A stretch of DNA of 6,125 nt from an uncultured bacterium (GTDB taxonomy: Bacteria; Planctomycetota; Phycisphaerae; Phycisphaerales; UBA1924), in NCBI GenBank assembly GCA_938003595.1, contig CALKYH010000223.1, positions 1 through 6,125 of the forward strand. Reading direction: 5' to 3'. Below the pieces are notes generated by a model, which was not told the DNA's origin, searched no databases, and saw only the letters and a list, made by a program, of their open reading frames with translations. Shown here in pieces: positions 1 through 5,430 of this stretch (its first letter is position 1; every line of letters begins with the position of its first letter). The position numbers and the translations under genes are program-made.

Positions 1-64
1 TGCCGCCGAGCTTCTCGGTGGCCTCGTGGGTGACATGGGCGACGGTCAGGGGGCGGTGGGTCAT
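1..64 (-). CDS. Probable glycosyltransferase / glycogen synthase-like protein, N-terminal fragment
   Basis: Only the first 21 codons lie in the window; the gene continues past the left edge. The visible N-terminus contains HVTHEATEKLGG. It resembles the start of GT5/GT4 glycosyltransferases such as glycogen/starch synthase, where the first beta strand runs into a K-x-GG loop that binds the sugar nucleotide. The ATG at 64 lies three bases after the TGA of the 108-residue gene, so it is probably translated as the last visible member of the same operon. No clear Shine-Dalgarno is seen, which also fits coupling to the upstream gene. The family call rests on one short motif and is tentative; that a gene starts here is more secure. 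Confidence 0.5.
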   Translation of the reverse strand, partial: MTHRPLTVAHVTHEATEKLGG

Positions 65-67
65 GGG

Positions 68-394
68 TCAGCGGCTATCGGACGGCGACTCGGACAGCGG
101 CGCCAATGCATCGGCCAGCGGGCCGTCCGTGGTGAACCAGGTCAGGCCGTCGGGCCCGATCTCGACGCGCAGGCTCCGGTCCAGGGCCACCAGCTCGGCC
201 GCTTCGCCGGCGACCCAGGCCGATCCCACGAGCCCCGGCAGGTCCGTGATCCTCGCGCTCAGCGTCGTCCATCCACCGGACTCGCTCAGGGCGAGCGCCG
301 CCACGCCGCGCTCGGCCAAGGCGCCAGCGAGCGCGCACGCGGCCGGGAATGGCTCGCCGTCGATCGGGATGCGCCCGCTGCGGATCGCGCTCAT
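68..394 (-). CDS. Hypothetical protein, 108 aa
   Basis: I do not recognise this protein. It begins MSAIRSGRIPIDGEPFP, has an Ala/Leu-rich helix around residues 17-36, then alternating strand-like segments (GGWTTLSARI, LRVEIGPDGLTWFTTDG), and a short acidic/Ser-rich tail. No signal peptide, membrane helix or metal-binding motif is visible, so a small soluble alpha/beta protein is likely. The start is fixed by context: its ATG shares four bases (ATGA) with the stop codon of the upstream membrane-protein gene, the usual arrangement for translational coupling. The same reading frame stays open far upstream, but that part is a shadow of the membrane-protein gene. Its position between a multi-pass membrane protein and a probable glycosyltransferase suggests an accessory role in that unit, which is inference only. 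Confidence 0.7.
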   Translation of the reverse strand: MSAIRSGRIPIDGEPFPAACALAGALAERGVAALALSESGGWTTLSARITDLPGLVGSAWVAGEAAELVALDRSLRVEIGPDGLTWFTTDGPLADALAPLSESPSDSR

Positions 395-1593
395 TCGTCC
401 ATCGCCGCCCCCACCGCCGCGCCCGTCGGGGCGGACTCGACAGCCGTCGATATGGTGGACGCGGGGCCGGGCCAGATGTCCTCGATGTCCTGTTCGTCGT
501 TCACGCGGCGGAGGAGCAGGTACAGGATCGTGCCGCCGGTGAAGTGATACGAGATGACCCAGCCGGTCAGCAGCAGCGCGAAGGCCCCTTCCCAGAATCG
601 GACCAGCCACGAGGCGACGGCGCGCGTGCCGTCGGGCGCGGCGCCGAAGGAGACGCGGGACCAGTCCGCCGCGATGACGCCGCCGCCGAGGGGCGCGGCG
701 TCGCCGGCCCACTCGTTCGTGAGGCCCGCGGTGAGGTTGATGGTCCACACGACGCCGACGGTCAGGGCGATCAGGGCGACCGCCCCAATGAGGAGCAGGG
801 GCGCCAGGTAGAGCAGCATTCTGCCCGGCCGGCCATAGAGGTATGCATAGGCTCGCTGCACGGCGTCGATCGCGTCGGCGCCGTCGGTCGCGACGGCGGG
901 CAGGAGCAGCGCGTGCGCGAAGGCCACGCCGACGAGGAGGAATACGATCACGCCCCCCAGCAGGAGCAGCAGGCCGTAGAGCAGTCCGCCCGCCACATCG
1001 AGGACGGGCCATCGCATCAGCCACCCGATCGCCAGCAGCAGCAGGCCGATGCCCCCCACCGCCAGCGCCGGGATCAGGAACGCGCCCAGGCCGCTGCGGG
1101 ACCTGGTCACGCCGAACCGCAGCGCCGCGCGGGCGCCGAGGCCCTGTCTCCACGCGGCGTCGCACGCGACCGAGCGGCAGAGCGCCAGCCCGCAGATCAC
1201 GAAGATCGGCGCCAGCAGCGCCGCGAGCGCGAGGGTGGACCATGGCGCGGATGTGACGGTCGCGCCGATGCGGTCGGCCGCGTAGGCGACGGCGCCGGCG
1301 ACGGCCTGTGGATCGAGCGTCACCACGCCCCAGGCGGCGTTGGAGGCGCCGACGATCGCGGCGTCGGCGAGGGTCTCGAACACGCCCCGCGACACGCCCG
1401 CGCCCAGGGACAACGGGCTGCCCCGCACGGAGTCGAACAGCGAGCCGATGGCGGCGATCGACGCCGCGCAGACGAAGCCGATGAGCAGGCGCGACGGCGC
1501 CGCGCTCATGGGGAACGCCCGGAGAACGCGCGGCCAGATGAGTCCGCTGGTCAGCTCGGCGAGCGTGACCGGACCCCGTGTCGAGTTGGTCAT
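391..1593 (-). CDS. Multi-pass inner-membrane protein of unknown function, 400 aa
   Basis: The sequence shows about six hydrophobic segments, roughly at residues 36-53, 118-138, 170-193, 203-232, 259-285 and 335-361. A long loop separates the first two and a 50-residue loop separates the last two (about 286-334). The C-terminal tail after residue 362 is hydrophilic and acidic (RRVNDEQDIEDIW). A charged stretch around 236-258 (DGADAIDAVQRAYAYLYGRPGR) sits just before helix five and may be the most conserved part. There are no transporter, kinase or protease motifs that I recognise. The ATG is preceded by a good Shine-Dalgarno (AGGAG, 7-base spacer). The gene follows coaC by 64 bases on the same strand and overlaps the next gene by ATGA. 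A planctomycete-type conserved membrane protein is my best description; no function can be given. Confidence 0.8.
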   Translation of the reverse strand: MTNSTRGPVTLAELTSGLIWPRVLRAFPMSAAPSRLLIGFVCAASIAAIGSLFDSVRGSPLSLGAGVSRGVFETLADAAIVGASNAAWGVVTLDPQAVAGAVAYAADRIGATVTSAPWSTLALAALLAPIFVICGLALCRSVACDAAWRQGLGARAALRFGVTRSRSGLGAFLIPALAVGGIGLLLLAIGWLMRWPVLDVAGGLLYGLLLLLGGVIVFLLVGVAFAHALLLPAVATDGADAIDAVQRAYAYLYGRPGRMLLYLAPLLLIGAVALIALTVGVVWTINLTAGLTNEWAGDAAPLGGGVIAADWSRVSFGAAPDGTRAVASWLVRFWEGAFALLLTGWVISYHFTGGTILYLLLRRVNDEQDIEDIWPGPASTISTAVESAPTGAAVGAAMDE

Positions 1594-1657
1594 GCGATGT
1601 CTCCTGCCATCGGGGCCGATGCTACCAGCGCACGGCCCGCGGCGCGGATCGCGCCGG

Positions 1658-2251
1658 TCAGTCGCCGGCGGCCCGCTGGCCGAGCGCCCGCGCCATGACG
1701 GCGAGGATGGTCTCGGGCTCGCTCATGCGCCCGGGGCCGACGGCGCGGCAGGCCTGCCAGCCCTCTTCGGGGCCGACGAGGGTGAAGCCGTCGTCCCGCA
1801 GGGTCTGCGCGTTGCGCTGCGTGCTGGGCTGCGCCCACATGACCTCGTTCATGGACGGCGCGAGGATCACCGGCGTCGCGGCGCGGTCGATGGCGCTCAG
1901 GACGGTGCAGACGACATCCTCCACGATCCCGTGGGCGAGCTTGGCCATGCAGTCCATCGTGCAGGGCGCGACGACGGCCATGTCGGCGTCCCGCGCGAGC
2001 GAGATGTGCTGCGGGTCCTTCGATTCGATGTGCTCCCACGCGCTGGTGTAGACCGGGCGCGCGGACAGGGCCTGGAAGGTCAGGGGGGTGACGAATCGCG
2101 TGGCGGCGTCGGTCATGCAGACCGTCGCCTCGGCGCCCGCCTGGGCGAGCCGGCTGACCAGCATGGCTGTCTTGTAGGCCGCGATCCCGCCCGTCACGCC
2201 GACCACGACGCGCCGACCCCGGAACAGCGCCAGGTCGATCGGCTGGGTCAC
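1658..2251 (-). CDS. coaC: Phosphopantothenoylcysteine decarboxylase (stand-alone CoaC, flavoprotein)
   Basis: The enzyme decarboxylates 4'-phosphopantothenoylcysteine to 4'-phosphopantetheine in coenzyme A synthesis, using FMN, in the cytoplasm. The 197-residue protein has the HFCD flavoprotein fold markers in order: GVTGGIAAYK at 18-27 (FMN phosphate loop), His82 in QHISLARDAD (catalytic His of the family), VVAPCTMD at 93-100, PSMNEVMW at 132-139 (matches PxMNxxMW, with Asn135), and ACRAVGPGRMSEP at 167-179, the substrate-clamp region with Cys168. The clamp usually reads ACGD, so Arg169-Ala170 is a deviation. The CoaB synthetase domain found in fused bacterial CoaBC is absent, and length fits CoaC alone. 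The start is GTG, with GGGAG ten bases upstream inside the end of rpoZ. It follows rpoZ by seven bases, a pairing common in bacteria. Confidence 0.92.
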   Translation of the reverse strand: MTQPIDLALFRGRRVVVGVTGGIAAYKTAMLVSRLAQAGAEATVCMTDAATRFVTPLTFQALSARPVYTSAWEHIESKDPQHISLARDADMAVVAPCTMDCMAKLAHGIVEDVVCTVLSAIDRAATPVILAPSMNEVMWAQPSTQRNAQTLRDDGFTLVGPEEGWQACRAVGPGRMSEPETILAVMARALGQRAAGD

Positions 2252-2258
2252 GCCGGGT

Positions 2259-2513
2259 TCACTCCCGCTCGTCGGAGGGCAGGCGCATGTGGCGGCTGCT
2301 GGCGCTGAGGATCGGCTCGTCCGACCACTCGGGCTCGATCTTGTTGAGGCGGATCTCCTCGACGGCGATCTCGAGGTCCGACCGGCCGTTCCGCTCCACG
2401 AGGGGGCGGGCGCCTTCCATCAGCTGCACCACGCGGCGCTGGATGAGGACGCACAGCTTGAATTTACCGCCGACCTTGTCGACGATCTCGTCGCTCTTGA
2501 GCGCTTCGATCAT
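2259..2513 (-). CDS. rpoZ: DNA-directed RNA polymerase omega subunit
   Basis: This 84-residue protein matches the omega family, which binds beta' and helps assemble and stabilise RNA polymerase. The core is DEIVDKVGGKFKLCVLIQRR followed by a helix ending in EGARPL (residues about 8-37); this is the usual helix pair with basic and Gly-Ala-Arg positions. A second motif, EIAVEEIRLNKI at 48-59, corresponds to the conserved 'A-x-E-E-I' helix. The C-terminal 20 residues are polar and unlike other family members. I chose the internal ATG at 2513 because homology begins there; an in-frame upstream extension is poor in similarity. A GGGAG lies 11 bases upstream inside a small hairpin. It is probably the promoter-proximal gene of the operon with coaC. 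Confidence 0.88.
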   Translation of the reverse strand: MIEALKSDEIVDKVGGKFKLCVLIQRRVVQLMEGARPLVERNGRSDLEIAVEEIRLNKIEPEWSDEPILSASSRHMRLPSDERE

Positions 2514-2528
2514 GCGGAGACCATCTCC
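2514..2528 (-). promoter_or_regulatory. rpoZ ribosome-binding-site hairpin with a four-codon leader ORF
   Basis: On the minus strand the Shine-Dalgarno-like GGGAG overlaps a five-base inverted repeat: GGAGA, loop TGG, TCTCC, ending two bases before the rpoZ ATG. The same stretch contains ATG-GTC-TCC-GCA-TGA, whose stop overlaps the rpoZ start as ATGA. Either feature could affect rpoZ initiation, but both are short enough to be chance. Confidence 0.3.
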
Positions 2529-2740
2529 CGAGTTGGGGCTTCTGCACTCGCCTGTCCCCCGCGTCCGCACATCCGGACGACGAATCGGGACGCTGGGCCG
2601 GCCGAGTCGAGCCCGGTAGAATAGGCCCGCGGCGACTGACCGGCAAGGGTCGGACGCCCTCCCAGCAGCCAGACAGGATCCCCACCCGGCCCCGGCCCGT
2701 TCCGGAGCCCCGTGCGGCGTCCATAACCGCAGGGGCCCTC
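2529..2740. promoter_or_regulatory. Divergent intergenic region between rpoZ and the DUF3553-like gene
   Basis: This region must carry promoters for both the minus-strand rpoZ operon and the plus-strand DUF3553-like gene, because the two are divergently transcribed with no other gene between. On the plus strand TAGAAT at 2617-2622 matches the sigma-70 -10 element at five of six positions in otherwise very GC-rich DNA; the candidate -35 at 2594-2599 (TGGGCC) is poor. I see no convincing -10/-35 pair for the minus strand. No operator repeat or riboswitch-like structure is evident. Confidence 0.4.
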
Positions 2741-2749
2741 GTGCCTTCC

Positions 2750-3352
2750 ATGTCCACAGACACCTTCAAGTTCGGCGACCGCGTCGTCCACACGGGCAAG
2801 GCCGAATGGGGCGAGGGCGTGGTCACCGGCGCCCAGCCCGCCACCCAGGACGGCAAGCCGTGCCAGCGCGTGACGGTCCGATTCGATCGGGTCGGCATCA
2901 AGGCCCTGTCCACCGCGCTCGCGCCGCTGCAGAAGGTGGAGGACCGGCCGCAGATCGACGCGGCGCTCGCCAACGCCGGCACAGACTGGCTGGCGTCGGT
3001 CGGGAGCAAGCAGGTCATGGAGATCATGACGAAGCTGCCCGAGCCCGCGACGGACCCCTTCGCCAGCGCGGAGCGCCGCCTGGCCGCGACGCTGGGGCTC
3101 TACAAGTTCAAGATCAACGGCGGCTCGCTCATCGACTGGGCGATCCAGCAGACGGGCCTGAAGGACCCCCTGTCGCGCTTCAACCGGCACGACCTCGAGG
3201 AGTTCTTCAAGCGCTTCGAGAACAACCGCAACCAGCACCTGAAGAAGCTCGCGTCCGATATGCAGCGCACGGACCGGGCGACCTTCGACCGGGTGATGTC
3301 CTCGGCGCCCCCCGAGGCCCGCGACGCGCTGCGCCGGTTCGACGCCCGCTGA
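2750..3352 (+). CDS. DUF3553-like domain protein with helical C-terminal extension, 200 aa
   Basis: Residues about 5-60 resemble DUF3553, a small beta-barrel domain related in pattern to CarD/UvrD-tail-like modules. The signature is FKFGDRVVHTGKAEWGEGVV, then a strand V-T-V-R-F-D and the closing GIKAL. Residues 65-200 are mostly helical and polar. They include FASAERRLAATLGLYKFKING, a Trp-containing helix (SLIDWAIQQTG) and a charged stretch (HDLEEFFKRFENNRNQHLKK) that may be a nucleic-acid or protein contact surface. No enzyme motif or signal peptide is seen, so a cytoplasmic adaptor, perhaps nucleic-acid-associated, is inferred. I chose ATG 2750 because MSTDTFKFGD looks natural. GTG 2741 is an alternative that adds three residues and sits five bases after AGGGG. 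Confidence 0.78.
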   Translation: MSTDTFKFGDRVVHTGKAEWGEGVVTGAQPATQDGKPCQRVTVRFDRVGIKALSTALAPLQKVEDRPQIDAALANAGTDWLASVGSKQVMEIMTKLPEPATDPFASAERRLAATLGLYKFKINGGSLIDWAIQQTGLKDPLSRFNRHDLEEFFKRFENNRNQHLKKLASDMQRTDRATFDRVMSSAPPEARDALRRFDAR

Positions 3353-3380
3353 TGCGTCCACGCCACACGCGGCCCAACCG

Positions 3381-3400
3381 GACCGCCCGGCGGCGCGGTC
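3381..3400 (+). other. Weak GC-rich hairpin after the DUF3553-like gene
   Basis: GACCGC at 3381-3386 can pair with GCGGTC at 3395-3400 across an eight-base loop, 29 bases after the stop codon. There is no T-run after it, so it is not a standard intrinsic terminator; it might be a 3' end stabiliser or chance in GC-rich DNA. The rest of the spacer to 3514 shows no gene or clear signal. Confidence 0.2.
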
Positions 3401-3514
3401 TGTAGGGCCTCCCGACGGGCCGACCCCTCCACCGCTTGCCCTTGGCCAGCATTCCCGGACGCGCGCGCTCTGGCGCCGGCTTTGGCGCGGACGGGCCCCG
3501 CGTTTGATCTTCTT

Positions 3515-3563
3515 CTCCTCGTGACCCGCCGGGGTCGCATTCGTACCGCGAAGACACGAGGAG
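3515..3563 (+). promoter_or_regulatory. Potential RBS-sequestering RNA structure upstream of the 95-aa gene
   Basis: CTCCTCGTG at 3515-3523 is a perfect nine-base complement of CACGAGGAG at 3555-3563. The right arm contains the Shine-Dalgarno (GAGGAG), six bases before the ATG at 3570. The enclosed 31 bases can form two small hairpins: ACCC 3524-3527 with GGGT 3532-3535, and TTCG 3540-3543 with CGAA 3549-3552. Together this would make a three-way junction that hides the ribosome binding site. Regulation by temperature, protein or ligand is possible but unproven; the pairing itself is seen directly. Confidence 0.45.
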
Positions 3564-3569
3564 CGAGCC

Positions 3570-3857
3570 ATGACCGACCAGGAGTTCCAGCAGAAGCTTG
3601 ACGAGCTGATGGGCCAGATCGAGGCCGCGCCCGAGGGCGACCGACCCCGCCTCCGGGAGCTGGCCGAGGAGACCCGCAGCCGGCAGGTCCGGATGAAGAA
3701 GATCATCGGGGAGCTTCAGGAGTCGCTCGACTACCTGCGCCTGAGCGTGAAGTACCTCGTGTTCGATCTCGAGGCCACGCGGCGCGAGAACCAGTACCTG
3801 CGTCGAATGATCAACGGCGAGGCCGGTCCGCGGCCCGACGCCGAGGAAGACCACTAA
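3570..3857 (+). CDS. Small coiled-coil protein of unknown function, 95 aa
   Basis: I do not recognise this family. The protein is highly charged and predicted almost fully helical. An N-terminal amphipathic helix (MTDQEFQQKLDELMGQIEAA) is broken by PEGDRPR at about 21-27. A long helix follows from about 28 to 81, with heptad-like hydrophobics through ELQESLDYLRLSVKYLVFDL and ATRRENQYLRRMI, and then an acidic tail (DAEEDH). There is no Cys, no signal peptide and no membrane segment, so a dimeric cytoplasmic coiled coil is likely. The ATG has a strong Shine-Dalgarno (GAGGAG, six-base spacer) that can be masked by an upstream complement. The gene ends in TAA, 121 bases before a strong terminator, so it is probably the last gene of its transcript. 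Confidence 0.8.
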   Translation: MTDQEFQQKLDELMGQIEAAPEGDRPRLRELAEETRSRQVRMKKIIGELQESLDYLRLSVKYLVFDLEATRRENQYLRRMINGEAGPRPDAEEDH

Positions 3858-3870
3858 GCAGCCGCCCGGA

Positions 3871-3900
3871 CCTTCGCGAGAAAGAGAGAGCCCGCGAAGG
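3871..3900 (+). other. Inverted repeat in purine-rich 3' region of the 95-aa gene
   Basis: CCTTCGCG at 3871-3878 pairs perfectly with CGCGAAGG at 3893-3900 across a 14-base purine-rich loop, starting 13 bases after the stop codon. Purine-rich DNA (GA repeats) continues to about 3921. There is no T-run after the stem, so it is not an intrinsic terminator on the plus strand. It may be a 3' UTR stem or a protein-binding site. Confidence 0.35.
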
Positions 3901-3978
3901 GCGAAGAGAAAGAGGGAAGGATTCTCGGCGCGCACGAAACAGGGCGTTCGCGCCGTGCACAATCGGTGTCTCCGTGCC

Positions 3979-4019
3979 AAACTGTCGCCCGCGGTTCTGC
4001 CGCGGGCGACAGTTTTTTT
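3979..4019 (+). terminator. Strong intrinsic (Rho-independent) terminator
   Basis: The arms 3979-3994 and 4000-4015 form a perfect 16-bp stem (the outer three pairs are A-T) around the five-base loop TTCTG. The core is TGTCGCCCGCGG with its exact complement, and seven T residues follow at 4013-4019. On the opposite strand the stem is followed by only three T, so it works mainly on plus-strand transcripts, ending the 95-aa gene message. Its T-run stops 17 bases before the thpR start codon. Confidence 0.9.
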
Positions 4020-4036
4020 GCCGATCATCGAACGCC

Positions 4037-4636
4037 ATGCCCCGACGCCCCGCCCAACCCGTCCGACTCTTCGTCGCGGCGCACCCGCCGCCGGAGGTCG
4101 CCGTCGCCATGCTCGAGGCGCTGGCGGCGCTGGACCTGCCGGCCCACCGCGCCGTGCCCGCGGCCCAGGTCCATCTCACATTGCAGTTCATCGGCGACAC
4201 CGAACCCAGGCGCCTGCAGGAGGTGGCCGAGTCCGTGGAGCGATCGTGCGCTGGGCTCGAGGCTTTCGCGCTGACGCCGCTGCGGCTGATCGCTCTGCCT
4301 CAGAAGGGCCCGGCGCGCCTGGTCGCCGTCGAGACCGACGCCCCCGCCACACTGATGGAGTTGCAGCGCCGGCTGGCCCACCGGCTCGCGCGCTCGGTGC
4401 GGGACCGGGCCGGCGATCGATTTCTGCCCCACATGACGCTGGCTCGGCTGACAACGCCCGGCGCCGTCGGATCGTTGCCGGAGCGGCTGGAGATTCCGCC
4501 GTTCCCGATCAGGCGGGTGTCGCTGATGAGGAGCGTGCTATTGCCGGATGGGGCCGAGCACCGCGAGGCCGCGGCCTTCCCGCTGCTCAACGCCGAGCCC
4601 CGGCCGCCCGCAGGAAACGGCCTCCACGCCCCCTGA
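4037..4636 (+). CDS. thpR: RNA 2',3'-cyclic phosphodiesterase / 2'-5' RNA ligase family protein
   Basis: The protein belongs to the 2H phosphoesterase superfamily (LigT/ThpR), which opens 2',3'-cyclic phosphate RNA ends and can join tRNA halves through 2'-5' bonds in vitro. Both catalytic H-x-T-x motifs are present: HLTL at 46-49 in VHLTLQFIGD, and HMTL at 132-135 in FLPHMTLAR. The N-terminal strand RLFVAAHPP matches the usual 'RLFVA' start, which supports ATG 4037; length (199 aa) is slightly above the usual 175-190 because of a Pro/Ala-rich tail. An in-frame upstream extension would be coded by the terminator hairpin and is rejected. No Shine-Dalgarno is visible. The tRNA-Ser gene follows 47 bases downstream. 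Physiological substrate is unknown for the family. Confidence 0.92.
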   Translation: MPRRPAQPVRLFVAAHPPPEVAVAMLEALAALDLPAHRAVPAAQVHLTLQFIGDTEPRRLQEVAESVERSCAGLEAFALTPLRLIALPQKGPARLVAVETDAPATLMELQRRLAHRLARSVRDRAGDRFLPHMTLARLTTPGAVGSLPERLEIPPFPIRRVSLMRSVLLPDGAEHREAAAFPLLNAEPRPPAGNGLHAP

Positions 4637-4640
4637 GCGG

Positions 4641-4669
4641 TTGACTTCCCCGTGCGAGGCGGCGACGAT
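4641..4669 (+). promoter_or_regulatory. Candidate promoter of tRNA-Ser
   Basis: TTGACT at 4641-4646 matches the sigma-70 -35 element at five of six positions. After a 17-base spacer, GACGAT at 4664-4669 keeps the key A and T positions of a -10 element but matches only three of six. Transcription would begin about seven bases before the mature tRNA. The strong -35 just after the thpR stop makes this plausible, though the -10 is weak. Confidence 0.4.
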
Positions 4670-4683
4670 GCCCGTCCCTCGCC

Positions 4684-4775
4684 GGAGAGGTGGCCGAGAG
4701 GCTGAAGGCGACGGTTTGCTAAACCGTTATACGGGTCTAAAGCTCGTATCGGGGGTTCGAATCCCCCCCTCTCCG
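4684..4775 (+). tRNA. tRNA-Ser (anticodon GCT)
   Basis: A complete class II tRNA of 92 bases. The acceptor stem is GGAGAGG (4684-4690) with CCTCTCC (4768-4774) and discriminator G4775. The D stem is GCC/GGC (4693-4695, 4707-4709). The anticodon stem is ACGGT/ACCGT with loop TTGCTAA and anticodon GCT at 4718-4720, reading AGC and AGU. A long variable arm (about 4728-4750) has stem ATACG/CGTAT. The T arm is GGGGG-TTCGAAT-CCCCC (4751-4767). The long variable arm and G discriminator are both expected for serine. The 3' CCA is not encoded, so it must be added by the CCA-adding enzyme. All stems pair perfectly, so the gene looks functional. Confidence 0.98.
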
Positions 4776-4794
4776 CTTTCCTGTTTCGCCTGTC

Positions 4795-5430
4795 CTACCG
4801 GCGCTTGCCGGGCTTGTAGGACGGGGCGCTCAGACCGGTCATGCCGTACTGGGACGGGACCCGCTCGGCCGCCGAGACGAGGCCCGACGGGCTGCCCCCG
4901 CGGCCGCGGCCCCCACCACCACCGCCGCCCACGGCGCCCACGGCTCCGGGATTGGCGTAGGAGGTTGAAGCGTACGGCTGATAGCTCGGGGACTGCAGGC
5001 CGGCGTAGCCCATGCTCCGCGTGTCGTTCGGCGAGTAAGCCTTGCCGGACATGCGCCGCTCGACATCGTCCTGCCGCAGATTCGTCGTGGCGTAGGACGG
5101 GTAGACCTGGTCCCTGGTGAGCCCTGCGCGAGCGTAGGCCGCACGAGACGGACCGCCGTCCGCGCCGACGCGGTACTCGGGGCGGGCAAAGGCGCTGTTG
5201 CCGCCGTACATGTCCTGCACCGTGCCGCTTCGGCGGTCGAGGCGATAGGACGAGGCGCGCAGGGATCCCGCGTTGCCCCGGCCGTTGGGGTTGTAGCCCG
5301 TGCCGCCGACCATGGGGTTGGCGTCGAGGGAGTGGTCGAGCGCGTACTGGCCGATCGCGGCGGCGCCTGCGAGCAGCCCGCCCACCACGATCGCGCGGAG
5401 GAGAACCGATCGGTGATGCTGACGGGTCAT
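4795..5430 (-). CDS. Tyr/Gly-rich exported or membrane-anchored protein of unknown function, 211 aa
   Basis: I do not recognise this protein. A basic N-terminus (MTRQHHRS) is followed by one hydrophobic segment at about 9-30 (LLRAIVVGGLLAGAAAIGQY), which looks like a signal anchor or signal peptide without a lipobox Cys. The rest is low-complexity and probably disordered, rich in Tyr, Ser, Gly, Pro and Arg. It has recurring P-S-Y units (YPSYATT, SPSYQPY, APSYKPG), a glycine run near 168-174 followed by RGRGG, and a basic end (KPGKRR). The start is chosen because ATG 5430 overlaps the stop of the upstream FKBP gene as ATGA and has AGGAAGG just before it. Its stop lies 19 bases from the convergent tRNA gene, with no terminator visible between. 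An envelope-associated structural role is only a guess. Confidence 0.75.
   Translation of the reverse strand: MTRQHHRSVLLRAIVVGGLLAGAAAIGQYALDHSLDANPMVGGTGYNPNGRGNAGSLRASSYRLDRRSGTVQDMYGGNSAFARPEYRVGADGGPSRAAYARAGLTRDQVYPSYATTNLRQDDVERRMSGKAYSPNDTRSMGYAGLQSPSYQPYASTSYANPGAVGAVGGGGGGGRGRGGSPSGLVSAAERVPSQYGMTGLSAPSYKPGKRR

Noticed and set aside
68..1243. 391-aa minus-strand reading of the 108-aa gene's frame
   Set aside because: Everything before MSAIRSG is Arg/Pro-rich shadow sequence of the overlapping membrane-protein gene; the ATGA junction fixes the true start.
349..1698. Long plus-strand open frame opposite the membrane-protein gene
   Set aside because: Its translation is Arg/Gly/Gln-rich with no domain pattern. 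The minus-strand frame gives clear membrane helices, a good RBS and coupled neighbours.
1340..2308. Long plus-strand open frame across coaC and the membrane-protein start
   Set aside because: It runs antisense to a clearly recognised coaC and has a low-complexity composition typical of GC-rich shadow frames.
2510..3706. 398-aa minus-strand frame antisense to the DUF3553-like gene
   Set aside because: Composition is shadow-like, and it crosses the divergent promoter region; the plus-strand protein has a recognisable domain.
3878..3921. GA-rich stretch as a tandem repeat or CRISPR-like element
   Set aside because: It is purine-biased without a regular repeat unit or spacers.
3974..4036. In-frame 21-codon upstream extension of thpR
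   Set aside because: It is coded by the terminator stem-loop and T-run (Arg/Cys-rich, then FF) and lies before the normal family N-terminus.
4768..4800. Intrinsic terminator between tRNA-Ser and the convergent gene
   Set aside because: No stem with a T-run is present; only the tRNA acceptor arm and a short CTTTC stretch are seen.
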